Positions 51,801-56,815 of a DNA stretch of 64,000 nt are shown here, piece by piece. The notes under the pieces were generated by a model, which was not told the DNA's origin, ran no database searches, and saw only the letters and a list, made by a program, of their open reading frames with translations. Each line of letters opens with the position of its first letter. Position 1 is the first letter of the stretch. Source of the stretch: Dasypus novemcinctus (lineage: Eukaryota > Chordata > Mammalia > Cingulata > Dasypodidae); NCBI RefSeq assembly GCF_030445035.2, contig NC_080678.1:118177947-118241946 (forward strand), written 5' to 3'. The position numbers and the translations under genes are program-made.

Positions 51801-53785
51801 TGCCCCGTGTCTTGTGGAGGAAAGCTCTGAGCTTCCTGAGGTGCTGGGCCCCTCCTCAACCCCAGCTGTGTGGGGCTGGCTTCCACCTGCCTTCTGTGTC
51901 CTCCACTGTCCCTCGTGCATGAGGTCCTGAGGTGACCCCACCACACAGGACAGGCCCTGGTGTGTGTCAGGGGTGTGGGGAGAGACACATGAAGTCAGCA
52001 AGGCCCAGAGACCTCACATGGTTCCAGTGGCCATTCCTGTGTGGCTTGGAGGCTGTGACATGACCGTTTCCTGGGGCCCCTGCTTGGCTGTCCTGGGCGG
52101 TGTCTTAGCTTCCCCTAGCTGCCATGGAAGTTTCCTGAGCTCCATGGCTTTGGGCGTGCACACTGGCCCGTCCTCCATCCACAGGCTGGAGGGGCTCTCC
52201 AGGCCCCTTGGCCTCACCTGGTGATGTGCACAGCTCTGCAGGCCGTTCGAGGACCTGGGCACCCTGGGCTCGCTTTCCAGCAGCCGGGGGGCCACGTGCC
52301 TGAGAGCACGGCTGTCTTGACATCAGGCGCCTGGCTTGGAGCGGGGCATGGGCAGGCCCTCGTGGAAGGCCAGGCAGACACGGGTACACAGGCGAGCTGG
52401 AGGACCGCGGCCCCGGGCCTGAGCCGAGGGGGGTGGGCAAGCACCCGCCGGGGCCCTGCTGGGCCTGTCCTGCTGAGGCTGGCCTCTGGGGCACCAGGGG
52501 TGCTGGGCTCTAAAGGCAGATGCCAGGGTCTTGGGGTGCTGCCCGCTGGAGGTGAGCAGGGGTCCCAGAAGGCCGGGGGTCTCCCTTCTCCCAGGGGGCT
52601 GCCCGAAGGTGCGGGGAGACCCTTCCTCACTGGAGTGAGGGAGGGGCCAATGTGCTCTGGTCGCTTGCGGGGGCCTTGAGTGGAGGGTGGGGGTCCTCGG
52701 CAAGCCCAGGACGGAGGGGCAGGGAGGACAGCAGCGCCGGGGCGGCGGGTGCCGCAGACAGATGCAGGGTCTGCACGGGCTTCCTCGCACAGGGGGTGGG
52801 GCAGACCCTCTGCCTTCAGGGGCCCCTGCAGCCCCCAGCCTCACGTCCCGCAGTGGCCCAGGGCCCTGGGGAGGGGCCCTCCTTCAGCAGACACTTGCCA
52901 GGGCCCAAACCAGGCAACGCTGTGGCCCCAGGGGGAGTCCGGTCACAGGGAGAGGCCAAGGTCAGAGGTCAGGCCTGGGGAGGGTAGGGGGACCCCTGCA
53001 GAGGAGGTGACAGCCGAACCTTGTCGCCAAGTGGAGTGGAGGCTGGAGGCCAGCACCCAGGGAAAGGTCCACCGATGGGTGCAGGTGTCCTGAGCCCAGC
53101 CCACCGCGCCAAGGGAACTGCAGCCTCCACTCCCAAGTCGGATGACCTTCCTGTGACCTTCTCTCTCTTCTCTGCCCTACAGGGGAGGTGCCTCACCTTT
53201 GCCCCAGTGAGAGCCCCATGCAGGCCGGTGGTCTGCAACCCAGCCACGTGCGCCCCACCCTGCCGCGAGGGGCCCTCCTTCAGCAGACACTTGCCAGGGC
53301 CCAAACCAGGCAACGCTGTGGCCCCAGGGGGAGTCCAGCCACAGGGAGAGGCCAAGGTCAGAGGTCAGGCCTGGGGAGGGTAGGGGGACCCCTGCAGAGG
53401 AGGTGACAGCCGAACCTTGTCGCCAAGTGGAGTGGAGGCTGGAGGCCAGCACCCAGGGAAAGGTCCACCGATGGGTGCAGGTGTCCTGAGCCCAGCCCAC
53501 CGCGCCAAGGGAACTGCAGCCTCCACTCCCAAGTCGGATGACCTTCCTGTGACCTTCTCTCTCTTCTCTGCCCTACAGGGGAGGTGCCTCACCTTTGCCC
53601 CAGTGAGAGCCCCATGCAGGCCGGTGGTCTGCAACCCAGCCCCGTGCGCCCCACCCTGCCGCGAGGGGGTCCCTGTTGCGGCATGCCCGCAGTACTGCCG
53701 TCCCCCCACTGCATACCCCCATCCCTGCTCCCGGGCTCCGGCTGCCTGCCCTCCACGAGCCCTGCCTGCAAAGCCTCATCGCTAA
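3748..53785 (+). CDS. ANTXRL: ANTXRL-like gene (anthrax toxin receptor-like), 16 exons, 5' incomplete
   Basis: Single-pass membrane protein of the ANTXR family. ANTXR1 and ANTXR2 are cell-surface matrix-binding receptors; the role of ANTXRL is not established. Sixteen exons join with matching phases into 1,675 nt (about 557 residues plus stop) without an internal stop. Order: vWA domain (eight exons, 3748-8513), Ig-like domain with paired cysteines (16788-36911), a 477-nt exon with a Pro/Lys/Glu-rich stalk and one membrane helix, then a Cys-rich tail in four short exons. Family hallmarks are [39 protein letters not shown] and [14 protein letters not shown] is preferred over ANTXR1/2 because the tail lacks their long conserved cytoplasmic domain and is Cys/Pro-rich. 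The first exon (signal peptide and the DxS part of the metal site) was not found. MIDAS positions are degenerate, although the reading frame is intact. Confidence 0.85.
4498..4569 (+). CDS. ANTXRL: ANTXRL exon (vWA, second strand)
   Basis: 72 nt, acceptor CTCGCAG, donor GA|GTAAGA. It encodes [20 protein letters not shown], a clear match to the ANTXR vWA segment whose core is PKMR(I/L)SFI. Entry and exit phases agree with both neighbouring exons. Confidence 0.88.
4570..6453 (+). other. GC-rich intron without a recognised gene
   Basis: G-rich + strand, with long open frames on both strands caused by scarcity of AT-rich stops. No homology seen. A short 10-bp repeat (GTGCGCAGGT type) lies just before this, at 4213-4268. 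Confidence 0.5.
6454..6538 (+). CDS. ANTXRL: ANTXRL exon (vWA helix and second metal loop)
   Basis: 85 nt, acceptor CGTTTCAG, donor AAG|GTACAG. It encodes [15 protein letters not shown] followed by [13 protein letters not shown]. It aligns with the family helix that ends in GxTYMHEG. The metal-coordinating Thr is replaced by Ser, with one extra residue in the loop. Confidence 0.82.
6643..6676 (+). CDS. ANTXRL: ANTXRL short exon (vWA)
   Basis: 34 nt, acceptor TTGTTGCAG, donor CAAG|GTAAGC. It encodes [11 protein letters not shown] plus one base of a Gly codon. Size and phase fit the short exon found here in ANTXR1/2. Sequence conservation is low, so the call rests mainly on position, splice sites and frame. 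Confidence 0.7.
7690..7769 (+). CDS. ANTXRL: ANTXRL exon (vWA, third metal loop lost)
   Basis: 80 nt, acceptor CCTCCAG, donor GAA|GTGAGT. It encodes [20 protein letters not shown] and DWLAAEE. Family members have a hydrophobic strand followed by TDGE. Here the same strand (VVYAL) is followed by MAAN, so the metal-coordinating Asp is absent. Confidence 0.8.
7847..7915 (+). CDS. ANTXRL: ANTXRL exon (vWA)
   Basis: 69 nt, phase 0 at both ends, acceptor TCTCTTAG, donor CAG|GTAAGT. It encodes [20 protein letters not shown] plus QKQ. This is one of the best conserved segments of the family (GAxVYxxGVxDFEQxQ). Confidence 0.9.
8257..8334 (+). CDS. ANTXRL: ANTXRL exon (vWA)
   Basis: 78 nt, phase 0, acceptor CCTCATAG, donor CAG|GTGAGT. 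It encodes [20 protein letters not shown] and SSISSQ. It matches the family segment LxxIADSxxxVFxV. Confidence 0.9.
8453..8513 (+). CDS. ANTXRL: ANTXRL exon (end of vWA, start of Ig-like domain)
   Basis: 61 nt, acceptor GATTCTAG, donor GAG|GTAAGG. It encodes [20 protein letters not shown]. Both cysteines match family positions (SCxEI...EPSxVCVGE). Confidence 0.9.
8529..8702 (+). repeat. TG-rich degenerate microsatellite, left part
   Basis: (TG)n mixed with CA, TA and ATG steps. It stops where the MaLR-like LTR begins, and similar sequence resumes at 15460. Confidence 0.85.
8703..9097 (+). mobile_element. 5' LTR of a MaLR-like (ERVL-MaLR) element
   Basis: Begins TGTGG, ends GGAACA, and carries AATAAA near 9030. 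It is a diverged direct repeat of 15014-15459. The sequence just after it (TTTTGGTAATAAGAAAGTGG) resembles the start of the MaLR internal region. Class assigned from memory of MaLR structure. Confidence 0.65.
9169..12889 (+). mobile_element. LINE-1, internally deleted
   Basis: 5' UTR-like start, ORF1 remnants in shifted frames (coiled-coil region 10096-10557, further pieces to 11085), then a jump to the C-terminal end of ORF2 near 11100, and a 3' UTR ending in poly(A) at 12880. The endonuclease and most of the reverse transcriptase are missing. Target-site duplication: AAAAAGCTGTTAGATGGG at 9151-9168, and the same with one change at 12890-12908. Confidence 0.85.
13638..14420 (+). repeat. 46-47-bp minisatellite inside the LTR element
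   Basis: About 17 units of 46-47 bp. The core is AGCCCTGCCATGTGGAAGG, then TGTGAGTAC, then a CCCGGGAGCTTGGAGGTC-like part. Units differ by a few substitutions. It lies in the internal region of the MaLR-like element and probably expanded after insertion. Confidence 0.9.
15014..15459 (+). mobile_element. 3' LTR of the MaLR-like element
   Basis: Begins TGTGATGGTCTGAACC, ends CCAGAACA, with AATAAA near 15390. Same order of motifs as the 5' LTR (GTAGACCCCAGAAA, CCATTC, AAAGCCAACCCATTTCTGG). It is longer and better preserved than the 5' copy. Confidence 0.7.
15460..15905 (+). repeat. TG-rich degenerate microsatellite, right part
   Basis: Long degenerate TGTGTG/CATGTG tract starting at the end of the 3' LTR. 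The long open frames here are low-complexity Cys/Val/Tyr strings and are not genes. Confidence 0.85.
16788..16886 (+). CDS. ANTXRL: ANTXRL exon (Ig-like domain)
   Basis: 99 nt, acceptor CCTTGCAG, donor AAAG|GTAAGT. It encodes [20 protein letters not shown], then [17 protein letters not shown] and the following Cys are family signatures. Phase 1 at both ends fits its neighbours. It lies 8.3 kb downstream of the previous exon, across the nested LTR and L1 insertions. Confidence 0.88.
16887..18950 (+). other. Intron, no feature recognised
   Basis: GC-rich to 18480, then AT-rich unique or old repeat sequence up to the antisense L1. No supported exon. Confidence 0.45.
18955..21917 (-). mobile_element. 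LINE-1, antisense, 3' part
   Basis: From the T-rich left edge through the reverse complement of the L1 3' UTR and the C-terminal and reverse-transcriptase parts of ORF2. The frame at 21278-21685 (minus) contains a reverse-transcriptase segment with FADDM. Frames are broken. It ends at a SINE. Confidence 0.85.
21918..22312 (-). mobile_element. tRNA-related SINE, antisense
   Basis: Begins AAAGATTTATTTGTTTG like the 3' ends of the other SINEs here, and ends with sequence whose reverse complement has a box-B-like GGTTTGATTTCC. The middle is a degenerate run of TGCTTGTTGCAG-type steps. It lies at the joint of two L1 copies. Confidence 0.6.
23876..24247 (-). mobile_element. DAS-type SINE, antisense
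   Basis: Starts TTTTTTTTAAGATTTATTTT and ends CCATGTCTGCTTCCC. On the minus strand it opens with a tRNA-like head containing box B GGTTCGATACC. Flanked by GCAATTTCTTCTTT at both ends (23851 and 24247), its target-site duplication. Confidence 0.85.
25925..26275 (-). mobile_element. L1 3' UTR fragment, antisense
   Basis: Starts with AAAGAAGCTTTGGATTACAT and includes TCCCATATGTCCC. It matches 39735-40085 along its length and is inserted in ORF1 of the older antisense L1. Confidence 0.7.
27481..32082 (-). mobile_element. LINE-1, antisense, lacking ORF1
   Basis: 3' UTR (27481-28830, split by a SINE), ORF2 in many broken frames (to about 31630), then a direct jump to the 5' UTR (31640-32082, ending CATCTTGCACCTCCTCC). 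ORF1 is missing. Target-site duplication TCTAATGTATTTTT at 27467-27480 and 32083-32096. Confidence 0.8.
27795..28185 (-). mobile_element. DAS-type SINE, antisense
   Basis: Contains CTGTCTGCTCTCTGTGTCCA twice, about 80 bp apart, then the SINE body, ending in a tRNA-like head (CCTCCCATATGGTAGATTGG, CCACAGCCACTTCCCC). The repeated head of the poly-T side suggests two overlapping copies or an internal duplication. Confidence 0.75.
32095..33548 (-). pseudogene. TAF13: TAF13 processed pseudogene
   Basis: The minus strand encodes most of TAF13, a histone-fold subunit of TFIID, without introns: [20 protein letters not shown] and [15 protein letters not shown] are clear. It lacks the start codon (it begins at the [10 protein letters not shown] region) and is frame-shifted after [10 protein letters not shown], where TGA follows; the last residues NYGS are in another frame. 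A long 3' UTR runs down to AATAAA (minus strand, about 32115) and a poly(A) run at 32092-32098. Retrocopy, not functional. Confidence 0.9.
33549..34556 (-). mobile_element. LINE-1 5' UTR and ORF1 start, antisense
   Basis: 5' UTR from 34556 (CCATCTTCCTGGA) down to ORF1 (minus frame 33572-33832, [20 protein letters not shown] and a coiled coil). The L1 stops abruptly at the TAF13 copy; the rest of this L1 is absent on the other side. C17 homopolymer at 33893-33908. Confidence 0.75.
34557..35855 (+). other. Intron with an L2-like segment
   Basis: No exon seen before 35856. 35100-35720 has features of L2 (CTGGAAGATTCCTCC, then ACCTGTTGGGG, then TGCCCAGTGCC). The L2 call is weak. Confidence 0.4.
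35856..35925 (+). CDS. ANTXRL: ANTXRL exon (Ig-like domain)
   Basis: 70 nt, acceptor TCTTTTAG, donor AA|GTAAGT. It encodes [20 protein letters not shown] and ILGK. It contains the CPGP-like cysteine motif of the family (CPG). The preceding intron is 19 kb long, mostly antisense L1. Confidence 0.87.
36833..36911 (+). CDS. ANTXRL: ANTXRL exon (end of Ig-like domain)
   Basis: 79 nt, acceptor GCTTTAG, donor TGC|GTGAGT. It encodes [20 protein letters not shown] and FRGKDC. It matches the family strand VxVSxNxGKxF and the final domain Cys. Confidence 0.88.
37353..37829 (+). CDS. ANTXRL: ANTXRL exon: long stalk and transmembrane helix
   Basis: 477 nt (159 codons), phase 0, acceptor TTTCCACAG, donor TGG|GTGAGT. 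Residues 1-60 are low-complexity Lys/Pro/Glu with imperfect repeats such as [13 protein letters not shown] and [10 protein letters not shown]. Residues 60-130 are acidic and Ser-rich ([27 protein letters not shown]). Residues about 137-157 ([18 protein letters not shown]) form the membrane helix, followed by YLCCW at the cytoplasmic face. From memory of the family, this juxtamembrane segment is normally short, so the stalk is an expansion. Base composition is GC-rich but the frame is clean. The donor is the first unit of a minisatellite. Confidence 0.85.
37830..39127 (+). repeat. 29-bp minisatellite made of 5' splice-site units
   Basis: About 45 head-to-tail units of 29 bp (some 28). Each unit reads GTGAGTGCCCCTGCT, a variable triplet, then TGAGCAGGCAG. 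The junction of consecutive units makes CAG|GTGAGT, the consensus U1-binding donor. Most junctions are intact; variants include CAGGTTAGT, CAGGTCAGT, CAGATGAGT and several CACCTGAGT. The first unit is the real donor of the membrane exon. CCTGCT and AGCAGG within each unit are inverted repeats around a 5-nt loop. Confidence 0.95.
39128..39716 (+). other. Intron after the minisatellite
   Basis: Unique GC-rich sequence with a short MIR-like antisense piece near 39570 (GGAAACTGAGGCTCAGAGGC). No exon supported. Confidence 0.45.
39717..41395 (-). mobile_element. LINE-1 3' region, antisense
   Basis: Starts T-rich with AAAGAAGCTTTATATTACAT, shared with 25925. It continues through a long 3' UTR (for example GATTTGACGATGGTGATGCA and CAGGCATCATGTCCCATGC). 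It ends about 110 nt before the 27-nt exon. Confidence 0.65.
41505..41531 (+). CDS. ANTXRL: ANTXRL microexon (27 nt, cytoplasmic)
   Basis: Acceptor AACTTTCTAG, strong donor AGG|GTAAGT, phase 0. It encodes CKREPDPCR directly after the membrane helix, where relatives have a short basic Cys-containing stretch. The preceding 100 nt are T-rich and an antisense L1 ends just upstream. Called from frame, splice sites and position; homology over nine residues is weak. Confidence 0.55.
42165..42470 (-). repeat. Old interspersed repeat
   Basis: TTCATTTGCCAGGGCTGCTC, then AAATGCCATGCACCAGGTGG. Similar in layout to the repeat at 1885-2985. Family not named. Confidence 0.4.
42830..42913 (+). CDS. ANTXRL: ANTXRL exon (Cys-rich cytoplasmic)
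   Basis: 84 nt, phase 0, acceptor TTTCTCTTCCTACAG, donor GAG|GTGAGG. It encodes [20 protein letters not shown], then TGHVRQME. It resembles the ANTXR segment GxGVGGxxRxE, with the Cys cluster expected for ANTXRL. The upstream 63 nt are in frame and proline-rich; an alternative acceptor TGGCAG at 42761-42766 would add them. Confidence 0.72.
44213..44293 (+). CDS. ANTXRL: ANTXRL exon (cytoplasmic)
   Basis: 81 nt, phase 0, acceptor CTCCTTTGCAG, donor ATG|GTGAGC. It encodes [20 protein letters not shown] and RPPFQCM. It fits in frame between its neighbours. Supported by splice sites, phase and Cys content. Confidence 0.65.
44865..44990 (-). mobile_element. MIR SINE fragment, antisense
   Basis: Contains GGAGCACAGAGAGGCTTGTG, CCTCACACAGCCACTG and CAGCCTGGCTCTGGAGCCCA in the order of the MIR consensus reverse strand. 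Confidence 0.65.
46610..46765 (+). repeat. (GGAT)n microsatellite
   Basis: Degenerate GGATGGATGG tract with GGTGG and GAATG interruptions. Confidence 0.9.
46945..47050 (+). mobile_element. MIR SINE fragment
   Basis: TTTCTTAACCTCTCAAAGCC, then TTTTCTCATCTGAAAAACAG matches the MIR core. Confidence 0.7.
47217..48854 (-). mobile_element. LINE-1 3' region, antisense
   Basis: Reverse-complement L1 3' UTR (ATACATAAACATACATAAAC, GTTGTGAACTTACAAAACAA) and pieces of ORF2, interrupted by a solo LTR at 48351-48641. Confidence 0.75.
48351..48641 (-). mobile_element. Solo LTR, 291 bp, with a 6-bp target duplication
   Basis: On the + strand the element begins TGCTACATTC and ends CCACAACA, flanked by GTCTTG at 48345-48350 and 48642-48647. 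The L1 copy at 29740 shows the uninterrupted target (GGTCTTGAAGATG). On the minus strand AATAAA precedes a pyrimidine-rich end, as in an LTR. A 6-bp duplication fits an ERV-K/class II element. Confidence 0.75.
48855..49545 (+). mobile_element. L1 3' UTR insertion (sense)
   Basis: 5'-truncated L1 3' end, highly similar to 1976-2565, ending CATATTTTTTTAATGTAACA and an A-rich tail. Flanked by AAATATTCCTTCTG at 48840-48853 and 49540-49553. Inserted in an older antisense L1. Confidence 0.75.
49546..51400 (-). mobile_element. LINE-1 ORF1 and 5' UTR, antisense
   Basis: Minus frame 49497-49760 shows the ORF1 coiled coil ([20 protein letters not shown]), then a GC-rich 5' UTR to about 51400 (CTGCTGTCATCTTGCTGG). 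Inactive. Confidence 0.8.
51401..52870 (+). other. GC-rich intron, nothing recognised
   Basis: Long opposing open frames come from high GC content. No supported exon. Confidence 0.45.
52871..53662 (+). repeat. 396-bp tandem duplication, two units
   Basis: Unit 1 is 52871-53266 and unit 2 is 53267-53662, with a constant offset of 396 bp and very few substitutions (for example at 52940/53336 and 53247/53643). Both the unit and the downstream single-copy sequence start with GAGGGG, a short homology at the breakpoint. The near identity suggests a recent event or an assembly artefact. Confidence 0.9.
53183..53383 (+). other. Duplicate of the ANTXRL terminal exon start
   Basis: This copy has the same acceptor and the first 28 codons (one residue differs, Thr for Pro). 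It then reads into duplicated intron sequence and stops at 53381-53383 after about 38 unrelated residues ([14 protein letters not shown] and on). If used as the last exon it gives a different C-terminus and leaves the downstream copy in the 3' UTR. No poly(A) signal is visible between the copies. Confidence 0.6.
53579..53785 (+). CDS. ANTXRL: ANTXRL terminal exon (Cys/Pro-rich tail)
   Basis: Acceptor TGCCCTACAG; 68 codons then TAA at 53783. It starts [20 protein letters not shown] and continues as a Pro/Cys-rich tail with nine cysteines, ending ALPAKPHR. The pattern of Cys every 4-8 residues next to Pro resembles keratin-associated proteins, but it belongs to the ANTXRL frame. The acceptor and first 84 nt are also present 396 bp upstream, in a tandem duplicate. 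Confidence 0.75.
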   Translation, partial: GRCLTFAPVRAPCRPVVCNPAPCAPPCREGVPVAACPQYCRPPTAYPHPCSRAPAACPPRALPAKPHR

Positions 53786-53873
53786 AGCATCAAAGGGCCA
53801 GGATTGTTGACTTGATGAGGTGGACATAGTTTTGGTTTTACAATCAAAAAGATGTTGGCATTTGTTGCTGATG

Positions 53874-53879
53874 ATTAAA
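53874..53879 (+). promoter_or_regulatory. ATTAAA poly(A) signal of ANTXRL
   Basis: ATTAAA lies 89 nt after the TAA stop, followed within 15-25 nt by GT-rich sequence (GATGGTGAGTTTCTGTC). It is the only good signal close to the stop. The 3' UTR would be about 110 nt. Confidence 0.6.
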
Positions 53880-53899
53880 AGAGTTTATTAGATGGTGAG

Positions 53900-54500
53900 T
53901 TTCTGTCCTCTCCGAAATGCATATATGCTCCACCTGCTAGAATAACGCATCCTGGGGCCCCGTGTGGGATGACATGGATTGTGCCTCTCACAGCACCTCG
54001 TCTTCATCCATCTGCCAAACTCCGGTCCATGAAAAAGCCCAAAGAGCCTGTTTCATGTGAATCCAGTCCTAACTTCATGCAAAGAGAAGCCTTTGAATTT
54101 CTCATCTCCTTTCTCCATGTCCCTGGTCTCCCACTTTGGAGTCCCACATTCTGAACGTGTCATAGAAGGTGGTGAGGAGCCCCCAGGGTCACTAGCTGGA
54201 AGCATGACTTCTCCGTCCAGGTGCCCTGAACTGTGCCCAAGCCCAGAAGGATTCCACTGAACCGTGTCCTCTCCACTAGAGAAGAAAATTGAGTCCCCAT
54301 CTGGGTCCATCTGCCCCTGCTGGAGAATCCACGCCCAAGAAGGCTGGGTTTTAGTGAGCAGCGTCCTCCCACCAGGCGCAGCCCATGGTCTCTCTGTGCC
54401 TGTGAAATCACCAGGCCCACAGGCCCCCGGAACCGGGCGTGGCATCCCTGAGCCCCTCAGGAGGGTCTGCAAGGGCAGCTGTGACTGAGGGCGCCCAGGC
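53900..54500 (+). other. 3' flank of ANTXRL, nothing recognised
   Basis: Unique-looking sequence beyond the poly(A) site. Confidence 0.45.
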
Positions 54501-54504
54501 ATCC

Positions 54505-55060
54505 TCTATTATATTATTTTTTCATTTAAAAAATTTATTGAAATATATCATTCATACATGAACATACATAAATAATAAGTATATAGTAAAAGTTGTACAC
54601 TTACAACACATCATACTGGGCTCCCACACATCACCCCACCACTAATCCTTGCATTGTTGTGAAACATAGCAAACTATAAAAGAGCATCATCAAAGTATTA
54701 CTCCTAACTACAGTCCATATCTTACATTTGGTATATTTTTCCCCAACCCACCCTATTATGTTTTTTATTCATAAACCTTACAATTTATCTAAAGTGTAAA
54801 ATCCATTGGTATAATCAAGAATTGGGTATTTATCATTTCTATCAATTTTAGAGCATTTTCATTATTAAAAAAAAAGCCAACTCTAATACCTATATATTAG
54901 CAATTCTGATTACAAATTCTCTTATGTGCTTTCGCCATTTCTACTCATTTCCAAACATTTACAAACTACTTTTTGCCAATTCTGCTCAGATTAAACCCAG
55001 CTTTCCATTCCCTAACTACACTCTCTTCTCTGGTGACATGTCCTAGTTAGCCATTCTTTA
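54505..55060 (-). mobile_element. L1 3' UTR fragments, antisense
   Basis: CATTCATACATGAACATACA and GTAAAAGTTGTACACTTACA as in the other antisense L1 3' ends, then a second fragment resembling 18960-19500. Confidence 0.7.
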
Positions 55061-55061
55061 T

Positions 55062-55465
55062 TTTTTTTTTTTTAAAGATTTATTTATTTATTTGTTCCCC
55101 CGCCCTGGTTGTCTGTTCTCTGTGTCTATTCGCTGTGTCTTCTTTGTCTGCTTCTGCTGTCAGCAGCACAGGATTCTGTTTCTTTTCATTGCTTCATCTT
55201 GCTGTGTCAGCTTTCCGTGTTTGTGGCACCATTCCTGAGCAGGCTGCAATTTCTTTCACCCTGGGTGACTCTCCTTATGGAGCGCACTCCTTGCACGTGG
55301 GGCTCCCCTATGCGGGGGACACCCCTGCGTGGCAGGGCACTCCTTGCATGCATCAGCACTGTGCGTGGGCCAGCTGCACACCAGTCAAGGAGGCCCGGGG
55401 TTTGAACCGCAGTCCTCCCATGTGGTAGATGGACGCCCTAATCACTGGGCCAAATCCGCTTCCCA
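55062..55465 (-). mobile_element. DAS-type SINE, antisense, well preserved
   Basis: Poly-T start, AAAGATTTATTTATTTATTT, body with CACTCCTTGCACGTGGGGCT, and end CCAAATCCGCTTCCC. The minus strand opens with a tRNA-like head: box A TGGCCCAGTGATTAGGG and box B GGTTCAAACCC. Flanked by the imperfect duplication AGCCATTCTTTA / AGCCAGTCTTTA. Best evidence in the window for a xenarthran genome. Confidence 0.9.
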
Positions 55466-56509
55466 GCCAGTCTTTATTGATCTTACTAGTTAGGAAACTA
55501 AACTCTCCACCTCAGTCCTGTCTTCTTGAAACTTTCAATTGAGTGTAAGGCAAGAACAGGTTTTGGTGTTTAATCAATACTGATTGAAAGAAATAACCAT
55601 AATATCTCCCATGTTTAAAAAAAAATTCCTGGGGGGGCCTGTTTCTGTGTATGTAGGTTGTGTGTGCAGGCTTACCCTGGGACAAATAACCATTGACCTT
55701 CAAAGCCTTCCTGTCTGGCGTTGCTGCTGCTTCAGGGAGCCCCCTCTCCCCCTCCCTACCCCTCACCCTCCTGTGCAGCTGAGTCCCCCGTCTGTCCAGC
55801 CAGCTCCCAGGACGGGCTTGGGGAGAGCATTTCCCACTCACCTCCCAGGCCGTCTGTGTGCCAGCAAATCCTCTCCCAAGCTGGTGGTAAGAAGGTTGTT
55901 CCTGTGACAAAATGCCGCATAAGGCGAGGCCGAGCAATGGGCCAACTCAGAGCCAGGAGCGAGGGAGAGGGGCTTAAAGCCCTGGGGAGGGGCTCGGCAG
56001 TCAGTTTAGGCCCCATTTGGAGACTCGATCCCAGATCAACTGTGCAAGCGGCTTCCCCACACCGCGCTTCCTGGCTTTCTCTGCAGGATGTGAAGCCTGA
56101 CTCAGTCAACTCTTTTTTCTGTTTTCTTTTTATTTGTTTCACAAAGACTAAGAGCTTCTGGTTGTATAAATAAGAGAATGCTAACAAGGAGGAACAGGAC
56201 ATTGCACTGCCGGCTGTTGGGGACACTCATTCCGAGGACCTGGCTAGCACGTCCTCCACCCCAGGGGCAGGAGGGGCCACAGGGTCCTGAGGACATATGG
56301 GTAGGAGGGAGCTACACCCCTGAGTGTGGTGACCCGCTGGCTGGAGGCCCCAGCAGGCCACGTGCCAGGTGTTCCAGGCAGCCCTGACCACTGCAGGGGA
56401 GGGCGTGGCAGGACTCTCTGGACTTTGACACCAGCCTGGGGAGGGGGAGCCCCCATGGTGAGATGGGGGCTTCAGGAGCTCAGAAGGCTGCAATATTTTT
56501 TTTCTTCAA

Positions 56510-56815
56510 AATTAATATAGTTTTTTATTATTATTTTTAAATGTTACGTTAAAAAATATAAGAGTTTCCCATATGCTCCCCCACCCCACTCCTCCCACAT
56601 CAACAACCTCTTTAATCATCGTGGCACATTCATCGCACTTGGTGAATACATTTTGGAGCACTGCTGCCCCGCATGGGTAATGGTTTACGTTGTAGTCACA
56701 CTCTCCCCCACCCATTCAGTGGGTTACGGCAGGATATATAATGTCTGGCATCCATCCCTGCCATGTTGTTCAGGACAACTCCAAGTCCCGAAAATGGCCC
56801 GCATCACTATTGCCT
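56510..56815 (-). mobile_element. L1 3' end, antisense
   Basis: T-rich start, TTAAATGTTACGTTAAAAAA, TCCCATATGCTCCCCCAC, then the reverse complement of the 49380 region. Confidence 0.75.

Noticed and set aside
52214..52844. Opposing long frames in the GC-rich intron before the duplication
   Set aside because: No homology, no splice sites in phase with ANTXRL, low-complexity translation.
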